64,000 nucleotides of DNA from an uncultured Clostridia bacterium (GCA_944327465.1 CALVHH010000006.1:1-64000); one strand, 5' to 3'. Positions 40,490-49,472 are shown, counted from the first letter of the stretch. Notes: a model not told the origin generated them from the sequence alone. Translations and numbers: made by a program.

Positions 40490-42322
40490 CTACACGCCTG
40501 CGGCGCGCAAATCTTCGATCAATCCGACGCTGCGCACTATGGCGCCGTAATCGTTCAGGTGATAGTCGGAATCGTAAAAATATCTGCCCGGGTATATATA
40601 ATCGCGGTAGTCGGATATGACCGTATAACCGTAGGGCGCGAGCAGGCTTTTGAACTTTTCATCGAACTGCCTGCCGGCTTCGTACACGTCGACGCCCGTC
40701 TGCGCGCTCGAGTTGACGGGGGCGTAGGTTATGCACACCTTTGCGCCCTTCGCCTCGGCGGCGGCATAGTAGCCGGCGAGCTTTGCTATGCCCTCCTCGG
40801 TGAGCATTTCGGGCGCGAAGTTGTACATGTCGTCGCTGTAGCTGACGTCGCGCTCGACTTCGCCGCTCTCGTCGTACGGGCGGGGATATACGAAGTCGCC
40901 GTACTCGTTGAAGCTCTCCGTTCTGCCGTCGGCATAGGTGCACTCGTCCTCGTTTTCGCGCACCACCCTGAAGTGATTGTACGCCCTGAAGAAGAGGTCG
41001 TTTTGCGAAAAGTCGACGAGAGAGATGAGGTCGTAGTTGCCTTCGACCATTATAAACATTCTGCCGTCAAGGTAGAACGACGACATGAGCTGGGGAGCGC
41101 TCATCTCTTCGGGCGAGTGGACCAGCACGTCGCCTTCGCCGAGGTATTCGAGCAATATCTCCATCTGGAACGCGCCGTTGATATCGCCGTTGCAGCCCAG
41201 GTTGCACACCACATATCTGCCGTCGAAGGAGTTATCCACCATGTTGCTGTTGACGCCGTAAGCGAACGAACAGCCGGCAAACAGCACTATCTTGGGCTTA
41301 TCCTTGTTGACTATCACCCTGTCGACGAGGTCGGCATAGTAGCTGCTGTTGTTGACCGCCTGGAATGCGGGCGGTTCGGCGGCGTTGACGTGGTAGGTGA
41401 CTATATTGTAGCCGAAGGCGCTTTCGTTTATGCTTTTGAGGTTGTCGAAGAAATAGAGCTCCCTGAACGCCGAATGCCCGAACGCGCCGTTTTCGACCGT
41501 GACGAGGGTATCGGGAAGGACGAGCACGGGCGAGCTTATGCTGCCGCAGGGTATGTTGGTGGTGAACGATGCCGCCACGCGGGTGACCGCGTTGCCGTCT
41601 ATATATGCGGGGAGCACGAACATGTCGCCGTCGCCGCTCCCCCTGTAGCCCGTCAGCGTGACGGTGCCTTCGGGCATGACGTCGTACAAAAGGTCGCCTT
41701 CGGGCAGCCACTGCACCCATTCGGCGTACAGAGTGACTTCGCCGCCGTCCTCCACCGTGACGCGGCTGCCCAGACCTATGTGCTTGCCGCTGCCGTCGGC
41801 GGCGGTGTTCCAGCCGAGAAGGGTGTAGCCTTCGCGCTGCAGCCCGCGGGCTGTCCAGGTGTTGGGGCGGAGATGCTCGGTGAGCGTGTAGCTTTCATTA
41901 TGGCGCGAAGCGCCGTTGTACACGCCGCCGTTGTAGTCGTACACTACGGAACACTGCGTGACGGTGTGTTGGCTCTCCCTGTACACTTCTTCGGAAGTGA
42001 CCACCACCCTTACGGGCGCGGTCACGGAGCGGAGGGTGAGGCGCACGTCGCCGCCGGGCAGCTCTTCGGCGGTATAGTCGCCGTAGTCGCAGCCGACGAA
42101 GGCATAGCCGTGCAGCATGTCGAGCGTGACGGTGAAGTCGCTGCCCGCCTCCACCCGCGCCGCCGCCACCGAGGGCGTAAAGAACAGGCTGTCGGCAATG
42201 CTTACGGCTACGGTGCGGGCTGTCTGAGCCTGCGGCGCGCAGCCGCAGGCGAACATGACCGCCGCGGCGGGCAGGCAGAACAATAATTTACGCAATTTAA
42301 TAGGAACGAAGTCTTTCGGCAT
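40490..42322 (-). CDS. Exported protein: InlB-type repeat, BspA-type leucine-rich repeat, C-terminal SGNH/AlgJ-like domain
   Basis: 610 residues from the ATG at 42322. N-terminal export signal (LRKLLFCLPAAAVMFACGC; a weak lipobox). About 150-240 is an InlB-type repeat (REGYTLLGWNTAADGSG). About 250-345 are BspA-type LRR units (LPDTLVTVENGAFGHSAFREL). The last ~260 residues carry SGNH-like blocks: GCSFAYGV (block I Ser), GCNGDINGA and YDSDYHLNDYGA (block V Asp-His). Such domains act as acyl esterases/transferases beside MBOAT proteins. It overlaps the upstream gene by 26 bp. Confidence 0.82.
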   Translation of the reverse strand: MPKDFVPIKLRKLLFCLPAAAVMFACGCAPQAQTARTVAVSIADSLFFTPSVAAARVEAGSDFTVTLDMLHGYAFVGCDYGDYTAEELPGGDVRLTLRSVTAPVRVVVTSEEVYRESQHTVTQCSVVYDYNGGVYNGASRHNESYTLTEHLRPNTWTARGLQREGYTLLGWNTAADGSGKHIGLGSRVTVEDGGEVTLYAEWVQWLPEGDLLYDVMPEGTVTLTGYRGSGDGDMFVLPAYIDGNAVTRVAASFTTNIPCGSISSPVLVLPDTLVTVENGAFGHSAFRELYFFDNLKSINESAFGYNIVTYHVNAAEPPAFQAVNNSSYYADLVDRVIVNKDKPKIVLFAGCSFAYGVNSNMVDNSFDGRYVVCNLGCNGDINGAFQMEILLEYLGEGDVLVHSPEEMSAPQLMSSFYLDGRMFIMVEGNYDLISLVDFSQNDLFFRAYNHFRVVRENEDECTYADGRTESFNEYGDFVYPRPYDESGEVERDVSYSDDMYNFAPEMLTEEGIAKLAGYYAAAEAKGAKVCITYAPVNSSAQTGVDVYEAGRQFDEKFKSLLAPYGYTVISDYRDYIYPGRYFYDSDYHLNDYGAIVRSVGLIEDLRAAGV

Positions 42323-43742
42323 AGCGACCCCAGAAGTAGTTGTTGGTGAACAGGCTGACGGCGCTTTCGGGAACGTATACGTTGCACCACGCCGAAGTGC
42401 CGTTGAACAGGCCGTAGCCCACCGATATGTCGGCGGGGTCGTCGTGGGCGAGGTATATCTCCCTGAGCGACGTACAGCCATCGAAACTGCCGTCCGAAAG
42501 GACGGAGATGTTGTCCTGAATGGTTATGCTCTCTATCACGGTGTTGCCGGCAAACACGTCGGCGTTGAAGGCGTCGATATATATGCCGTCCACCTGATAG
42601 GGCAGCACGAGCTCGGTCTGCGACTTGCCCTCTTCGGTAAGTCCGGTCACGGTATAGTAGCCGTCGTTCAGTTCGTAGGTGAAGTACTGCGCACAGCTGT
42701 TGTCGCCTTCGCCCTCCACTCCCTCCTGGGGGATGGCGGGTTTGTTGGGCAGTTCGCACTCCGTCTTGGTGGTGTTGCCGAGCTGATTTTTTACGTCGTT
42801 GACGAGCTGAACGGTGCGCACCGTCATGCCCGACGAATTGAGGTGGAAGTTACTGTCGTAAAACCACTCCTTTTCCATGATATAGTCGCCGACGTCGCTG
42901 ATGACGGGGATATCGAGACTGTCGGCAAGCAGGGCATAGAACGCCTGCGCGTCGCCCTGAACGGCGAGCTCGTTGACGGGGCAGAACGAATACCACGCCT
43001 GCCCGCCCCTGTGCGCCACGCGCCCGGCATAGTCGTTGACGTACGAAACGAACGAAGCCGAGACGAGCGAACTTTCGAACGCGACGGGGTTGTTTGCGTC
43101 GTAGCCTTCGGGCATGGCGTTCTGCGGGCGGGAATAATTTTTTAAATCGCAGTTGGCATCGAACGAAGCCGAAGCATACACGCCGCTGCCCTGCGCGGGC
43201 TGACCGCTGTCGGCATACTTGAGTTTTTCGGACACATACCCCGCATACGCGCCGGCGAGCGCACCCTGCTCGTCGCCGCCGAAGGCAAAGAACGCCGACA
43301 TGTCGCCGTCGAGCGCGTACCACGCCTCCTGCGCGGAGAAGTACGTCGACATGGGCTGGGCGGCAGTTTCGGGAATTAGTACGACTATGTCGCCCTCATC
43401 GACCTCGGAGAGGGCGAGCTCTGCCATCATCTTTGTGCCGAGCGAGCCGTACAGCCCGAAGTTGCACACGGTGTAGTCGAGCCCGCCCGCCCTGAGCAGC
43501 TCTTCGGCGAGGGCGCTGTCCACGCCGAAGGGGATATTGGAGTTGCCGACGATTATTATCTTTTTGCCCTGCGCCGAAGTGAGCTTTTCATACATGGGCG
43601 CGAACGCGCCGTACCACGTTTCGGTATACTGCGCGGGCAGGAGCACGCCCGTCAAAAATATGGTCAGAAAGGGCGTTATGCAGCAGACGAATACCGTGAG
43701 CACGCTCAGAATAATTGTTCTAATGCGTTTACTTTTGTTCAT
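42297..43742 (-). CDS. Exported protein: N-terminal SGNH-like domain with C-terminal BspA-type leucine-rich repeats
   Basis: 481 residues. An N-terminal signal-anchor helix (residues 7-35, TIILSVLTVFVCCITPFLTI) is followed by an SGNH-like domain: VGNSNIPFGVDS (block I), NFGLYGSLG, and YDSNFHLNSSGM (block V). After a linker, BspA-type LRR units run to the end (VLSDGSFDGCTSLREIYL). It holds the same two modules as the next gene but in the reverse order. It starts one base after the LytTR gene. Inferred role: acyl transfer or deacylation on the outer face together with the MBOAT. Confidence 0.82.
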   Translation of the reverse strand: MNKSKRIRTIILSVLTVFVCCITPFLTIFLTGVLLPAQYTETWYGAFAPMYEKLTSAQGKKIIIVGNSNIPFGVDSALAEELLRAGGLDYTVCNFGLYGSLGTKMMAELALSEVDEGDIVVLIPETAAQPMSTYFSAQEAWYALDGDMSAFFAFGGDEQGALAGAYAGYVSEKLKYADSGQPAQGSGVYASASFDANCDLKNYSRPQNAMPEGYDANNPVAFESSLVSASFVSYVNDYAGRVAHRGGQAWYSFCPVNELAVQGDAQAFYALLADSLDIPVISDVGDYIMEKEWFYDSNFHLNSSGMTVRTVQLVNDVKNQLGNTTKTECELPNKPAIPQEGVEGEGDNSCAQYFTYELNDGYYTVTGLTEEGKSQTELVLPYQVDGIYIDAFNADVFAGNTVIESITIQDNISVLSDGSFDGCTSLREIYLAHDDPADISVGYGLFNGTSAWCNVYVPESAVSLFTNNYFWGRYAERLRSY

Positions 43743-43743
43743 A

Positions 43744-44508
43744 TCAGTTTGTGAACAGCACCGCGCCCGTCTTGCGCAGATACTTTAAATACTGTGCCTT
43801 TATGTCCTGTATTTTGTTGCGGCTGACGCCCACCACCTTGCCGTCGGTCAGCGTTATGCCCTTGGCGTCTATGCGCGCCATGTACTTGTAGTTGACAAGG
43901 TAGCCCTTGTGCGTGCGCACTATGTCGTAGCCGCACAGCTTTTCTTCGAGCTCGTCCATGGTCATGCGGATATCTATCTCCTCGCCGTCCGCCATGTATA
44001 TGAACTGGTGGTCCCTTAAGCTTTCGATGTAGACTATTTCGGTGACCTTGAGCTTGCGGGTGACCGAGTTGTTGTTGGTCTTTACGGCGAGGTAGTTGTT
44101 GGTGTCGTTTTTGGTGACGATATAGTTGCGCAGCGTATCGACGAGGTCGGCAAAGAAGTTGTTCTTGCGGATGAAGCCGAAGGGGCGGACGGAGAAGGTT
44201 TCGAACACCCTGTCCTCGCGATTGGATACGAATATTATGTCCGTTTCGGGGCTGTTTTCCTTTATTGCCTTGCCCAAATCAATGCCGCTGAGCTTGGGCA
44301 TGTCGATATCGAGGCAGATAAGGTCGTAATTTATGCGCCTTTCCCCCTCGCCGGGATTTGTTATGTGCTGATAGAGTTTTACGGGAGAGAGATACTTTGC
44401 GCCCGAAACTTCTATTCCGCAGCGGCGGAATATGTTGCTTACCCTGGAAAACACGGCGTCGCAGACTATTTCGTCGTCATCGCAGACTGCAAAATTAATT
44501 TTTTCCAT
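43744..44508 (-). CDS. LytTR-family response regulator (AgrA-like)
   Basis: 254 residues. Receiver domain with acidic pocket CDDDE (10-12) and phosphoacceptor in LICLDIDMP (Asp67 by count), plus FVSNREDRVFETF. The C-terminal LytTR DNA-binding domain includes EIVYIESLRDHQFIYM and VRTHKGYLVNYKYMARI. It pairs with the kinase, whose end it overlaps by 14 bp, and heads the acylation genes, so it probably controls them or is co-regulated with them. No AgrB/AgrD pheromone gene is seen nearby. Confidence 0.92.
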   Translation of the reverse strand: MEKINFAVCDDDEIVCDAVFSRVSNIFRRCGIEVSGAKYLSPVKLYQHITNPGEGERRINYDLICLDIDMPKLSGIDLGKAIKENSPETDIIFVSNREDRVFETFSVRPFGFIRKNNFFADLVDTLRNYIVTKNDTNNYLAVKTNNNSVTRKLKVTEIVYIESLRDHQFIYMADGEEIDIRMTMDELEEKLCGYDIVRTHKGYLVNYKYMARIDAKGITLTDGKVVGVSRNKIQDIKAQYLKYLRKTGAVLFTN

Positions 44509-45844
44509 TGTTCTGTTCCTTTTGCATATCGAGCATTACTTCGGCGATAAATTCGTCGCCTTCGATGGAATAATTGACATATCCGTTATATTTTTCGACT
44601 ATCCTTTTTATTATCCTGTGCCCGTAGCCATGGCGACGGGCGTCGTCCTTGGTGGTTATGAGCATTTTGAGCCTGCCCCTGTCGACGTCCTTGGAGATGA
44701 CGTTGACGACGCAGATGACGAGATAGTTGCCGCGCACGCTGATGCTGAGGTCGACAATGCGGTCGCCTTCGGTCTTGACGACCGCCTCCATGGCGTTATC
44801 GAGCAGGTTGACGAGCACGCGGCAGAGGTCGTTGACCGTGACGGGCAGCTCGGCGGGCACGTCGATTTTGCTGATTATCTGGATATGGTTGGAGGCGGCT
44901 TTGAGCGTTTCGAGGTTCATTATCGAATTTATCGCCGCGTTGCCGCAGTCGGTGAAGTGCGGAAAGCCGGTAAATTCCTTTTTCATGTTCTTGAAGTACT
45001 CTGCCATGTCGTCGTACCTGCCCTCCTTGAGCATGACGTCCATGACGAGATACTGGTTCTTTATGTCGTGCCTGAGTTCGCGCATCTCCTCATCGAGCTG
45101 TTCGGAGACGGAGAGCATCTTCATATCCGCTTCCATCAGCTTTTTATCGACGGCGAGCACCACCTTTTCGTTGTGTTCGGTGCAGTAGTAATAGGTGATT
45201 ATGTACACAGCCACGGTGATTATGTATATGTAAGCCAGCATGTAGCACGCGCCCGTATCGGGGCGCATGCCGTCGTTTATGCTGTTCAATATTATCTTTA
45301 CGTCGAGCACCGTCGAGCAAAACGAAACTACCAGAATGCCCAGCACCGAAGTTGCGGGGATATCTTCGAAGCGGCGGATGGAGCGCAAGCGCATGAGCAC
45401 CGCAAAGGCGACGATGAGCACGTCGCCGAAGATGCCGTACAGCAGCGAGTCGAGATTGGGGCGGACGCCGAAGCTGTTGAAGAGCTGCTTTGAAAATTCA
45501 GCCATTATTATAGCCGTTACAAACACGGTTGCGCCCATGACAAGGCGGCTCTTGAGCCTGTACTTGCTGAAGAAAATCACATAGATGACGACCGTAAAAA
45601 AGTGGGCGAGCGGGAAATTTATGCCCGCTAAAAAAGATAGATAGTGCGATAAATAAAAGAGCAGCCAGTTGAGTATCGTTTCCACGGCAAAGACGGCAAC
45701 GACTTCTATGCCGCTGCGCAGAAGCTTGCGCTTTGTTGTGCCCAGCTCGCCGAGCACGAGCACTATGGAAACAGATACAGCAAGAAGCTGCAGCGCGTTC
45801 ACCCAATCGAAGACGAACGTGAAGTAAGTAAATAATCCGTCCAT
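44495..45844 (-). CDS. AgrC-like sensor histidine kinase (GHKL type)
   Basis: 449 residues from the ATG at 45844. The N-terminal half has about six hydrophobic helices. The His motif is MRELRHDIKNQYLVMD, followed by the GHKL ATPase N-box LVNLLDNAMEAVVKTEG and a G-box HGYGHRIIKRIVEKYNG. The layout fits AgrC/ComD-type peptide or signal sensors. The ribosome site AAGGGG lies seven bases upstream of the ATG. The ~90-nt leader has alternative pairings that could mask that site. First gene of the seven-gene operon. Confidence 0.92.
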   Translation of the reverse strand: MDGLFTYFTFVFDWVNALQLLAVSVSIVLVLGELGTTKRKLLRSGIEVVAVFAVETILNWLLFYLSHYLSFLAGINFPLAHFFTVVIYVIFFSKYRLKSRLVMGATVFVTAIIMAEFSKQLFNSFGVRPNLDSLLYGIFGDVLIVAFAVLMRLRSIRRFEDIPATSVLGILVVSFCSTVLDVKIILNSINDGMRPDTGACYMLAYIYIITVAVYIITYYYCTEHNEKVVLAVDKKLMEADMKMLSVSEQLDEEMRELRHDIKNQYLVMDVMLKEGRYDDMAEYFKNMKKEFTGFPHFTDCGNAAINSIMNLETLKAASNHIQIISKIDVPAELPVTVNDLCRVLVNLLDNAMEAVVKTEGDRIVDLSISVRGNYLVICVVNVISKDVDRGRLKMLITTKDDARRHGYGHRIIKRIVEKYNGYVNYSIEGDEFIAEVMLDMQKEQNNGKN

Positions 45845-45850
45845 TGTATT

Positions 45851-45933
45851 TCCCCTTGTAAACAAACATCAGGCAATCAAGATATTTTGTTCTTTGCCTG
45901 CGGCAAAGAACAAGGGGATATCCCCTTGTTTAC
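45851..45933 (-). promoter_or_regulatory. Structured leader before the AgrC-like kinase: candidate riboregulator
   Basis: In mRNA order: GUAAACAAGGGGA (45933-45921), UCCCCUUG (45918-45911), a hairpin UUGUUCUUUGCC/GGCAAAGAACAA (45887-45913), then GUUUACAAGGGGA (45863-45851) containing the ribosome site. UCCCCUUG can pair with either identical CAAGGGGA copy, so ribosome-site masking and the upstream hairpin exclude one another. Purely a sequence inference. Confidence 0.5.
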
Positions 45934-45939
45934 GCCTTA

Positions 45940-45968
45940 ATTATATCATTGTGCAACGGTTTTTGCAA
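45940..45968 (-). promoter_or_regulatory. Promoter of the kinase/acylation operon
   Basis: TTGCAA (45963-45968), 17-bp spacer, TATAAT (45940-45945) on the minus strand. Confidence 0.75.
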
Positions 45969-46004
45969 TCGCTAAATATCAACGGGTATTTTTTTAATAT
46001 GAAC

Positions 46005-46036
46005 GGCAGCCCGTCCGCAGGAGCGGACGGGCTGCC
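46005..46036 (-). terminator. Hairpin after the membrane-anchored GH3 gene
   Basis: GGCAGCCCGTCCGC and GCGGACGGGCTGCC pair around AGGA. No U-tract on the minus strand. Confidence 0.5.
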
Positions 46037-46060
46037 TAAGCAAATGGAGAGATATAATGA

Positions 46061-49030
46061 CTACTCGTTGTTCTTTTTGGCTTTGTTCTCCTTGATGACG
46101 CTGACGACGTACATTGCCGCACTGCCCGCAGTTATTACCGCGACTACGGATATTGCCGCTATGAGCGCCGTCCTCCACCACCAGTCTGCACTGCCGACGG
46201 GCGTAGTGGGCGTCATGCCGTTCATTGCCGCGCTGTAGTTGGCTATGGCATAGAGTATGTGGTGCGAAGCTTCCCTGAGGGCGCAGGCGAACGTGACGTT
46301 GCTCTTGAGCGAGCTGAGCGCGCTTTCGGAACCGCTGCCCATGTACAGGTCGGTGCCGTTGGGGATACCGTCCTGATAGGTCATGATGAACGCCGTGTTG
46401 GACGCCGCCATGTCGGTTATGCAGTAGCCGTCGAACGCCCACTCATCGCGCATGATGTTGTTGAGGAGGTTGTCGCTGGCGCCTACCCATATGGCGCCCA
46501 CGCGGTTCATTGCCGACATTACGCCGTGGGCATTGCCCATGCCCTCTGCCGAGGAGAGCGCGTACTCGAAGGGAAGAAGGTAAACTTCCCTTGCGGACTG
46601 CTCGTTGAGCCATACCGCGCCGCCGGCGCGCTGGTCTTCCTGGTCGTTGAAGGCGATGTGCTTTACGTGAGCAATTACGCCCACGGACTGCATGCCGTTG
46701 ATTTCGGCAATGCTTGCCATGCCCGAAAGATAGGGGTCTTCGGAGAAGTATTCGTGCGACCTGCCGCCGAAAGGAGTGCGGTGGATGTTTGCGGCGTTGG
46801 CATACATGCCCGTGAAGCCGTTTGCCCTTGCATCCTCGCCGAGCATGAGGCCGACTTTGTAGATGAGCTCGTCGTTATACGAGGAAGCCCATATGCCTTC
46901 GCTGGGGAAGGACAGCCCGCCGTCCGAACCGACGACGCCGGTGGGGCCGTCGTATTCGCCCGTATCGGGTTTTGCGACCGAGCTGACGAGCACCGTGGAA
47001 TAGAGACCGCTGGTGACGAGGTTGGACTGCTCTTCGTAAGTCATCTGGTCGAGGAGCTGTTCCCATTTTTCGTCGTCGTAATCGAGCCCGCGCAGCGCCG
47101 CTATGGTGAGGCCGTTGTCTGCGCCGTATGTAGGCATTTCGGCATCGGGGTCTTCGGCTATCGGGCGGTTGCTCTGCAAGTCGTTGTAGAGCTCATCGGT
47201 GAGCTGAACTTTTATTGCCGCCGAGGGCATAGTGCCCGACCAGTCGTTGCGCGAAACGTAGGTGACAGTCGTGGTGCTGCCTTCGTACTTGTTGAGGTCG
47301 GCAGAATCGAGCCTGTTGGTGACTTCGACTTCGGAGTTGTATTCGGAGACCGAATAGGTGGTGTTGTCGAACGACCTTGCAAAGCTCTTTACGAGGTCCT
47401 TGTCGCCTTCGGCGTCCATGCGGTTGCCCGTGCTTGCGGGCGAATAGCCCTGCGCCGCGAGGATGTTGTTGGCTGCCTCGTGCGCGCCGTTGGCTACCGT
47501 GAAGTAGTAGTCGCCTTCATCGATTATGTATGTCTTGGCGTTGTTTGCATCGTAGCTCTTGAGCTGGCTTGCGCTTATTACTATATCTATCTTGTCGCTG
47601 ACTTCGCCGGGGGCGAGGGGCTGCGTCTTGGCATAGCCCGCGAGTTCGACGGCGGCTTTTTCGACGCCGTTGTCAATATCGTACTGCGTGTAGGGCTTCT
47701 GGATGTATACTTCGACCACTTCCTTGCCGGTGTAGCTGTCGCCGACGTTCTTTACGGTGACGGATACGGTGTATTCGTCGCTTTCGGCGTCGTAAGCCAC
47801 GTCGAAGCTTTCATATTCGAAGTCGGTATAGCTGAGACCGTAGCCGAAGGAATAGGCGACGTCCGAAGCGTAGTCGTAATCGCCGACGTTGGCGCGGCCC
47901 GTCACGTAGTCGGTGTAGCGCGTTTCGTAGTAGCGATAGCCCACATATATGCCTTCGGTATACACGCCGAAGTACTGCTGCGAAGGATCCTGGAGCCTTT
48001 CGTAGCCTTCGTACCTGCGCATGAAGTTGTTGAAGTCGTTGTAAGTCTGCTGCTGCATTGCAGGCGACGAGAAGTTATCCAAAAGATAGGTATCGGAAAG
48101 CTTGCCGCTGGGGATATATTCGCCCGTGAGCACCTTGCCCACAGCCGAAATACCGCTCTTGCCCACGTTGCCTATCCACAGGCAGGCATCCACATCGATG
48201 TCGTCGGCTTCGAGGAAGTCGAGCTGAATGGTCGCCGAGGAGTTGAGCAGCACTATTATCTTGCTCACGGTGCCGCTCTTTTTGAGTTCGGTCAGTCCCC
48301 TGAGCACCGAAAGTTCGGCTTCGGAGAGGGAAAGATAGCTGCCGTCGGCGGTGTCCGAACGCGAAGAGTTGATATCGGCGCCCTCGCCGCTGTTGCGGGC
48401 GATGTTTACTATCGCCGTGTTGTATTCGGCAAAGGTATCGGCGCAGTTTATCTGGTCATAGGGCACCTCGTTGGTCATGTACAGCGTGCCCTGCTTGTAC
48501 CTGCCCATGCCCAGCACGTTGACCTGCTGGTCGTAGAAGTCCCAGAGCTGACCGTTGACTTCGAGCCCGGCTTCTTCGAGGGCGGATTTGAAGTTTTTGT
48601 AGCCTTCGGTATCGGCTGCCGAAGAGCCCGAAGTTGCATAGTTGAACGTGACCGAACCGGTCAGAAAGGTGCTGACCTTGCTGCCCTTGGCTATGGGCAG
48701 GGCGTCGTTTTGGTTCTTTAAGAGCACTATGCCCTCGCTTTCGATCTCTTCGCCGAGGGCGAGGAAATCGCTTTGGAGCTCGTCGTAGTCGCCCGTGAAC
48801 AGATAGTTATCGTTGAGCTTTTCGTAGTCGCCGTCGAAGTAGGTGCTCTCATAGTACTGATATTCGGGGTCGGTGGAGCGTTCTATCGTAGAAGTATCGA
48901 TGTCGAGGTTGAAGTTGAGCGCCTGATACTGGCTCATGGCTATGGAGTAGCCGCCCGAAAGCACGGCAAGCAGCGAACCCATGCCCACTGCAAGGCCTTC
49001 CCAAAGTTTTCTTTTAAACAGTTTTGCCAT
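46061..49030 (-). CDS. Membrane-anchored GH3 glycosidase with permuted domain order
   Basis: 989 residues. A TM helix near residues 11-33 and another near 951-978 (basic tail KENKAKKNNE) flank an external enzyme. The order is inverted: first the GH3 C-terminal alpha/beta domain (EGIVLLKNQNDALPI near 100), then a FnIII-like domain (VSVTVKNVGDSYTGKEVVEVYIQKP split by me at SYTGK), and only after residue ~650 the barrel: RSHEYFSEDPYLSG, HVKHIAFNDQE, and the nucleophile motif YCITDMAASN (Asp873). It resembles the inverted GH3 enzymes known from rumen clostridia. The ribosome site GAGGAGGT is formed by the last codons (GEEV-stop) of the upstream gene. Confidence 0.9.
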   Translation of the reverse strand: MAKLFKRKLWEGLAVGMGSLLAVLSGGYSIAMSQYQALNFNLDIDTSTIERSTDPEYQYYESTYFDGDYEKLNDNYLFTGDYDELQSDFLALGEEIESEGIVLLKNQNDALPIAKGSKVSTFLTGSVTFNYATSGSSAADTEGYKNFKSALEEAGLEVNGQLWDFYDQQVNVLGMGRYKQGTLYMTNEVPYDQINCADTFAEYNTAIVNIARNSGEGADINSSRSDTADGSYLSLSEAELSVLRGLTELKKSGTVSKIIVLLNSSATIQLDFLEADDIDVDACLWIGNVGKSGISAVGKVLTGEYIPSGKLSDTYLLDNFSSPAMQQQTYNDFNNFMRRYEGYERLQDPSQQYFGVYTEGIYVGYRYYETRYTDYVTGRANVGDYDYASDVAYSFGYGLSYTDFEYESFDVAYDAESDEYTVSVTVKNVGDSYTGKEVVEVYIQKPYTQYDIDNGVEKAAVELAGYAKTQPLAPGEVSDKIDIVISASQLKSYDANNAKTYIIDEGDYYFTVANGAHEAANNILAAQGYSPASTGNRMDAEGDKDLVKSFARSFDNTTYSVSEYNSEVEVTNRLDSADLNKYEGSTTTVTYVSRNDWSGTMPSAAIKVQLTDELYNDLQSNRPIAEDPDAEMPTYGADNGLTIAALRGLDYDDEKWEQLLDQMTYEEQSNLVTSGLYSTVLVSSVAKPDTGEYDGPTGVVGSDGGLSFPSEGIWASSYNDELIYKVGLMLGEDARANGFTGMYANAANIHRTPFGGRSHEYFSEDPYLSGMASIAEINGMQSVGVIAHVKHIAFNDQEDQRAGGAVWLNEQSAREVYLLPFEYALSSAEGMGNAHGVMSAMNRVGAIWVGASDNLLNNIMRDEWAFDGYCITDMAASNTAFIMTYQDGIPNGTDLYMGSGSESALSSLKSNVTFACALREASHHILYAIANYSAAMNGMTPTTPVGSADWWWRTALIAAISVVAVITAGSAAMYVVSVIKENKAKKNNE

Positions 49031-49034
49031 TGCG

Positions 49035-49472
49035 TTATACCTCCTCGCCGGCAGGTTTTGCCTTGCTTAAAGGGTGCCACCTTGTAAGTATGCCGGCAAG
49101 CAGCGTTACCACGAAGGCGAGAATGAAGCTGACGAAAGTTACAATAAAGTCTGCCGTGAACGTGTTGCCGTCGATGGCGACGAACACGTTGGTTATGTAG
49201 GTGACCTGCGAATAGAGGTACCACATGAACGAATATAAAAATATTATGGCGGCAATGTACTTTATTTCCTTGAAGTCTGCCACGAGCGAGAGGGCGCACA
49301 GCGATATGCCCACCGAAAGGCAGATTATTGCGTTTTGGTTGAGCGCGGGGCTGAACGACGTTACGCCCGTCTGATTATACATTATAAGAGCTACTATGCC
49401 CAGTACAAGACCGGGGATGGTGAGGTAGTACCCCACCCCCCTCGTCTTGAAAAATTTAACGATGATATTCAT
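49035..49472 (-). CDS. Four-helix membrane protein of unknown function
   Basis: 145 residues with four hydrophobic segments (YYLTIPGLVLGIVALIMY; NAIICLSVGISLCALSLVA; YIAAIIFLYSFMWYLY; FIVTFVSFILAFVVTLLAGIL). A short Asp/Asn loop (VAIDGNTF) faces one side. No family is recognised. It lies between the carbohydrate-binding-like lipoprotein and the permuted GH3 gene, 21 bp and 4 bp away, so a role in the same surface glycoside system is inferred from context alone. Confidence 0.75.
   Translation of the reverse strand: MNIIVKFFKTRGVGYYLTIPGLVLGIVALIMYNQTGVTSFSPALNQNAIICLSVGISLCALSLVADFKEIKYIAAIIFLYSFMWYLYSQVTYITNVFVAIDGNTFTADFIVTFVSFILAFVVTLLAGILTRWHPLSKAKPAGEEV

Noticed and set aside
40232..42286. 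A 684-codon open frame on the plus strand
   Set aside because: Antisense to the small membrane protein and the SGNH/LRR gene, both of which have recognisable domains. Val/Ala/Gly/His-rich with no motif.
43744..45844. Complete agr quorum-sensing locus
   Set aside because: The kinase and LytTR regulator fit, but no AgrB peptidase or AgrD pheromone frame was found within the flanking gaps.
46259..48721. An 820-codon open frame on the plus strand
   Set aside because: Antisense to the permuted GH3 gene, which has clear catalytic motifs. Composition is typical of a shadow frame.
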